The notes beneath the pieces are model-generated. The model saw nothing but the letters and a program-made list of their open reading frames with translations. It was not told where the DNA came from and searched no databases. 5,950 nucleotides of DNA from Desulfobacterales bacterium (GTDB taxonomy: Bacteria > Desulfobacterota > Desulfobacteria > Desulfobacterales > C00003106), in NCBI GenBank assembly GCA_030613165.1, contig JAUWMN010000119.1, forward strand, positions 1-5,950, read 5' to 3'. Shown in pieces: positions 3,614-5,950 of the stretch. The translations under genes and the position numbers were made by a program. The number at the start of each line of letters is the position of its first letter. Within the stretch, counting starts at the first letter, position 1.

Positions 3614-5950
3614 ATGAGCAAGCAGTTGATAGTTGTAGAGTCTCCTACTAAGGTTCGTACAATCAAGAAGTATATGGGCCGGAAGTTCGACGTGGCAGCA
3701 ACCGTGGGACATATCAAGGATCTTCCGCAAAAGGAATTGGGGATTGATATAGAGGATGATTTTAAACCTGTTTATAAGACGATACAAGGTAAAGAAAAGG
3801 TAATACGCAATCTGAAAAAGGCGGCACACTCTGCTGATATTATCTATCTGGCGCCTGACCCGGACCGGGAAGGGGAGGCGATCGCGTGGCATACTGCCGA
3901 GGTGCTGAAAAAGAAAGGGAGGACTTTTCACCGGGTCCTGTTTCACGAACTGACCGAAACCGCGATCAAAGCGGCGATGTCTGCTCCTGAGCCCCTTAAC
4001 CGTGAACGATTCGAGTCCCAGCAGGCACGGCGAATACTGGACCGATTAGTTGGTTATCAGATATCCCCGATCTTGTGGCGAAAGATCAAGCGAGGATTAA
4101 GCGCCGGACGCGTACAATCAGTGGCGGTGCGGATTGTTTGTGAGAGGGAGCGAGAGCTAGAGCAATTTGTTTCCGAAGAATACTGGTCTATTACCGCTGG
4201 ACTGGAAGGGGAGGACCCGCCACCTTTTACTGCCCGTTTGATAAAAGAAGACGGCAAAAAAATCATAACTCCTGCCGACAGAAAAAAGGGCGAGAAGATT
4301 ACCATCCCGGATGAAGCAACGGCGGGAAAGATTGTAAAGGCGTTGCAAGGAGCCGACTTTAGGGTAACGGCTGTAGTAAAAAAGAGACGCAAGCGATATC
4401 CTTATCCTCCATTTACTACCAGCAAGCTTCAACAGGACGCTATTAACAGATTGCGTTTTTCCGCAAAGAAGACCATGGTGTTGGCGCAGCAGTTGTATGA
4501 GGGAGTGGATCTGGGTCCGGGTGAGCCTGTGGGGTTGATCACCTATATGCGAACCGATTCGACCCGGGTTGCGCCGGAGGCTGTGGAAGAGGCACGGGGC
4601 CTGATCAAAAAGGAATATGGTAAGGAATATCTCCCCAACAAACCCGTCTTCTACAAGAACCGGAAAAAGGTACAGGACGCCCATGAAGCGATCAGGCCTA
4701 CGGCGGCATTGAATACACCGGAAAGGGTCGCCTCTTTCCTGTCTGCGGAGCAGCTTGCGCTTTACCGGCTGATATGGCAGCGCTTTGTGGCATCGCAGAT
4801 GAATCCAGCCCTAATTGATCAGACAAGCGTGACCATAAAAGCCGACTCTCACGAGTTTTTAGCTACCGGCTCTGTCATAGGGTTTGATGGATTCATGGCT
4901 TTGTATACTGTTGCAGCCGAAAGTAATAATAACAAAAACGGTCAAAAGAGTACGCTGCTTCCCCGGTTAGATGAGGGAATGCAGTTAAAGTGCATGGAGC
5001 TTGTACCCAAACAACATTTTACCCAGCCTCCCTCCAGATTCTCAGAGGCGTCTCTGGTCAAAGAGCTTGAGGAAAACGGGATCGGAAGGCCGAGCACCTA
5101 TGCGGCTATACTCAGCACGATACAGGCTAAGGGCTATACGAGTCTTGAAAAGAGATATTTCAGGCCTACTGAATTAGGCTTTATTGTGACCGATTTTTTG
5201 GTGGAGAACTTTCCCGATGTCTTGAACGTATCTTTTACAGCCCACATGGAAGAGAATCTGGACGAGATCGCGGAAGGGAAGAAGGGATGGGTTGAGGCCC
5301 TTACCGAGTTTTACGGACCATTTCAGAAGGTTTTAAAACAGGTCGATGCCGGTATTGCCAAAAAGAACAACAAAGGGATTGATACGGATATTTCATGTCC
5401 TACGTGCGGAGAGCAACTAAGGATTAAGGTTGGAAAAAACGGCCCCTTTTTAGCCTGTCCCTCTTACCCCGAGTGTGCCTTTACCAGCAATTTTACCCGT
5501 GGCGAAAAAGGCGAGATTCGCATAGCCGAATCGCCAAAAGAGGAAGTTACCGACGAGATATGCGAAAAATGCGGAAAGCCTATGGTTCGCAAAGAAGGCC
5601 GGTATGGACCATTTTTGGCATGCTCGGGATATACCGACTGTAAAAATACCCTGTCGTTAAACGCGAACAAGGCTACTACTCCTGAAAGTACCGGTGTGGG
5701 CTGTCCGGAAGACGGATGTGACGGAGAACTGGTAACACGCCGGTCACGCCGGGGGAAGGTTTTTTACGGTTGCAGTCGTTATCCGGAGTGTAATTTTGCC
5801 CTCTGGAACAAACCCCTCCCTGAAAAGTGCCCTGAGTGCGGCGCTCCCTACCTTGTAGAAAAATCCACCAAAAAGAAAGGGCAGTTTATTACCTGTATGA
5901 ATAAAAAATGTAAGTATGAAAGAGCGGAGAGCGGAGAGCAAAGAGCAAAG
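3614..5950 (+). CDS. topA: DNA topoisomerase I (type IA), 3' end beyond the window
   Basis: TopA relaxes negative supercoils by nicking and passing single strands through a phosphotyrosine intermediate. The 779 visible codons are open to the last base, without a stop. The TOPRIM domain holds E9 (VVESPTK) and D82-P-D84-R-E86-G-E88. SAGRVQSVAVR (163-173) follows, then the active-site Tyr311 in ITYMRTDSTR, HEAIRPT (357-363) and GIGRPSTYA (489-497). The C-terminus has four four-cysteine zinc ribbons: C595/598/615/621, C650/653/670/676, C697/702/720/726 (CX4C rather than CX2C at its first pair) and C739/742/761/766. After the fourth finger the reading frame enters a 7-bp tandem repeat (5921 on), so the visible end, KYERAESGEQRAK, is repeat-encoded. 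ATG 3614 gives the standard start MSKQLIVVESPTK; GAGG at 3598-3601 lies 12 nt upstream. It is probably transcribed with dprA or from its own weak promoter. Confidence 0.97.
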   Translation, partial: MSKQLIVVESPTKVRTIKKYMGRKFDVAATVGHIKDLPQKELGIDIEDDFKPVYKTIQGKEKVIRNLKKAAHSADIIYLAPDPDREGEAIAWHTAEVLKKKGRTFHRVLFHELTETAIKAAMSAPEPLNRERFESQQARRILDRLVGYQISPILWRKIKRGLSAGRVQSVAVRIVCERERELEQFVSEEYWSITAGLEGEDPPPFTARLIKEDGKKIITPADRKKGEKITIPDEATAGKIVKALQGADFRVTAVVKKRRKRYPYPPFTTSKLQQDAINRLRFSAKKTMVLAQQLYEGVDLGPGEPVGLITYMRTDSTRVAPEAVEEARGLIKKEYGKEYLPNKPVFYKNRKKVQDAHEAIRPTAALNTPERVASFLSAEQLALYRLIWQRFVASQMNPALIDQTSVTIKADSHEFLATGSVIGFDGFMALYTVAAESNNNKNGQKSTLLPRLDEGMQLKCMELVPKQHFTQPPSRFSEASLVKELEENGIGRPSTYAAILSTIQAKGYTSLEKRYFRPTELGFIVTDFLVENFPDVLNVSFTAHMEENLDEIAEGKKGWVEALTEFYGPFQKVLKQVDAGIAKKNNKGIDTDISCPTCGEQLRIKVGKNGPFLACPSYPECAFTSNFTRGEKGEIRIAESPKEEVTDEICEKCGKPMVRKEGRYGPFLACSGYTDCKNTLSLNANKATTPESTGVGCPEDGCDGELVTRRSRRGKVFYGCSRYPECNFALWNKPLPEKCPECGAPYLVEKSTKKKGQFITCMNKKCKYERAESGEQRAK
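5921..5950 (+). repeat. Period-7 tandem repeat at the 3' end of topA
   Basis: The units agagcgg, agagcgg, agagcaa, agagcaa and a final ag run to the window edge. The true length is unknown. It has the same 7-bp period as the repeat at 1440-1509 but a different unit, and it is read as topA codons. Confidence 0.8.

Noticed and set aside
3587..4684. Minus-strand open frames opposite topA
   Set aside because: They are antisense to conserved TOPRIM and catalytic regions, with no domain-like features.

Overview
The window looks like chromosomal DNA of an uncultured Gram-negative bacterium. It has a Tol-Pal-type TPR lipoprotein, which implies an outer membrane, and a DUF2065 inner-membrane protein. 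A dprA-topA pair follows, and the intergenic spaces are packed with short-period repeats. This combination would fit Nitrospirota, Desulfobacterota or a neighbouring candidate phylum; that placement is inference from gene content and repeat style, not from a phylogenetic marker.

Layout, left to right. The 3' end of an unidentified + strand gene (2-133) converges on a minus-strand pair: a GxxExxY-family gene (184-567) preceded by a 61-aa DUF2065 gene (633-818). A near-consensus minus-strand sigma70-type promoter (1028-1055) lies about 210 bp upstream of the DUF2065 start, so its leader is long and contains hairpins. Diverging from it on the + strand are a YbgF/CpoB-like lipoprotein gene (1152-1913), dprA (2232-3353) and topA (3614 to the window end, still open). 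DprA loads RecA on incoming single-stranded DNA, TopA relaxes negative supercoils, and the YbgF-like protein acts in the envelope, so the genes share a neighbourhood rather than a pathway.

The most notable content is between the genes. Three repeat-bounded cassettes occupy the three gaps outside the divergent promoter region: 155-605, 1925-2118 and 3374-3576. Each starts 11-21 bp after a + strand stop codon and is bounded by an inverted pair of 27-32 bp arrays built from 8-9 bp units (cores cgcaaag or cacgaaag). Cassette 1 carries an intact GxxExxY gene (PD-(D/E)XK nuclease-like) fitted tightly between the arrays. Cassette 3 holds a gutted relic of the same family, with only its N- and C-terminal codons left and a frameshift at the junction. 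Cassette 2 holds no gene. In cassettes 1 and 2 the single base that differs between them changes at both ends in a complementary way, so pairing is kept.

Related period-7 repeats also sit inside coding sequence. Ten units form the disordered linker of the YbgF-like protein (1440-1509), and four units run through the last visible codons of topA (5921-5950). Together these suggest a repeat/cassette system that colonises gene boundaries and sometimes coding ends. I saw no rRNA, tRNA, CRISPR array, classical transposase or clear intrinsic terminator.
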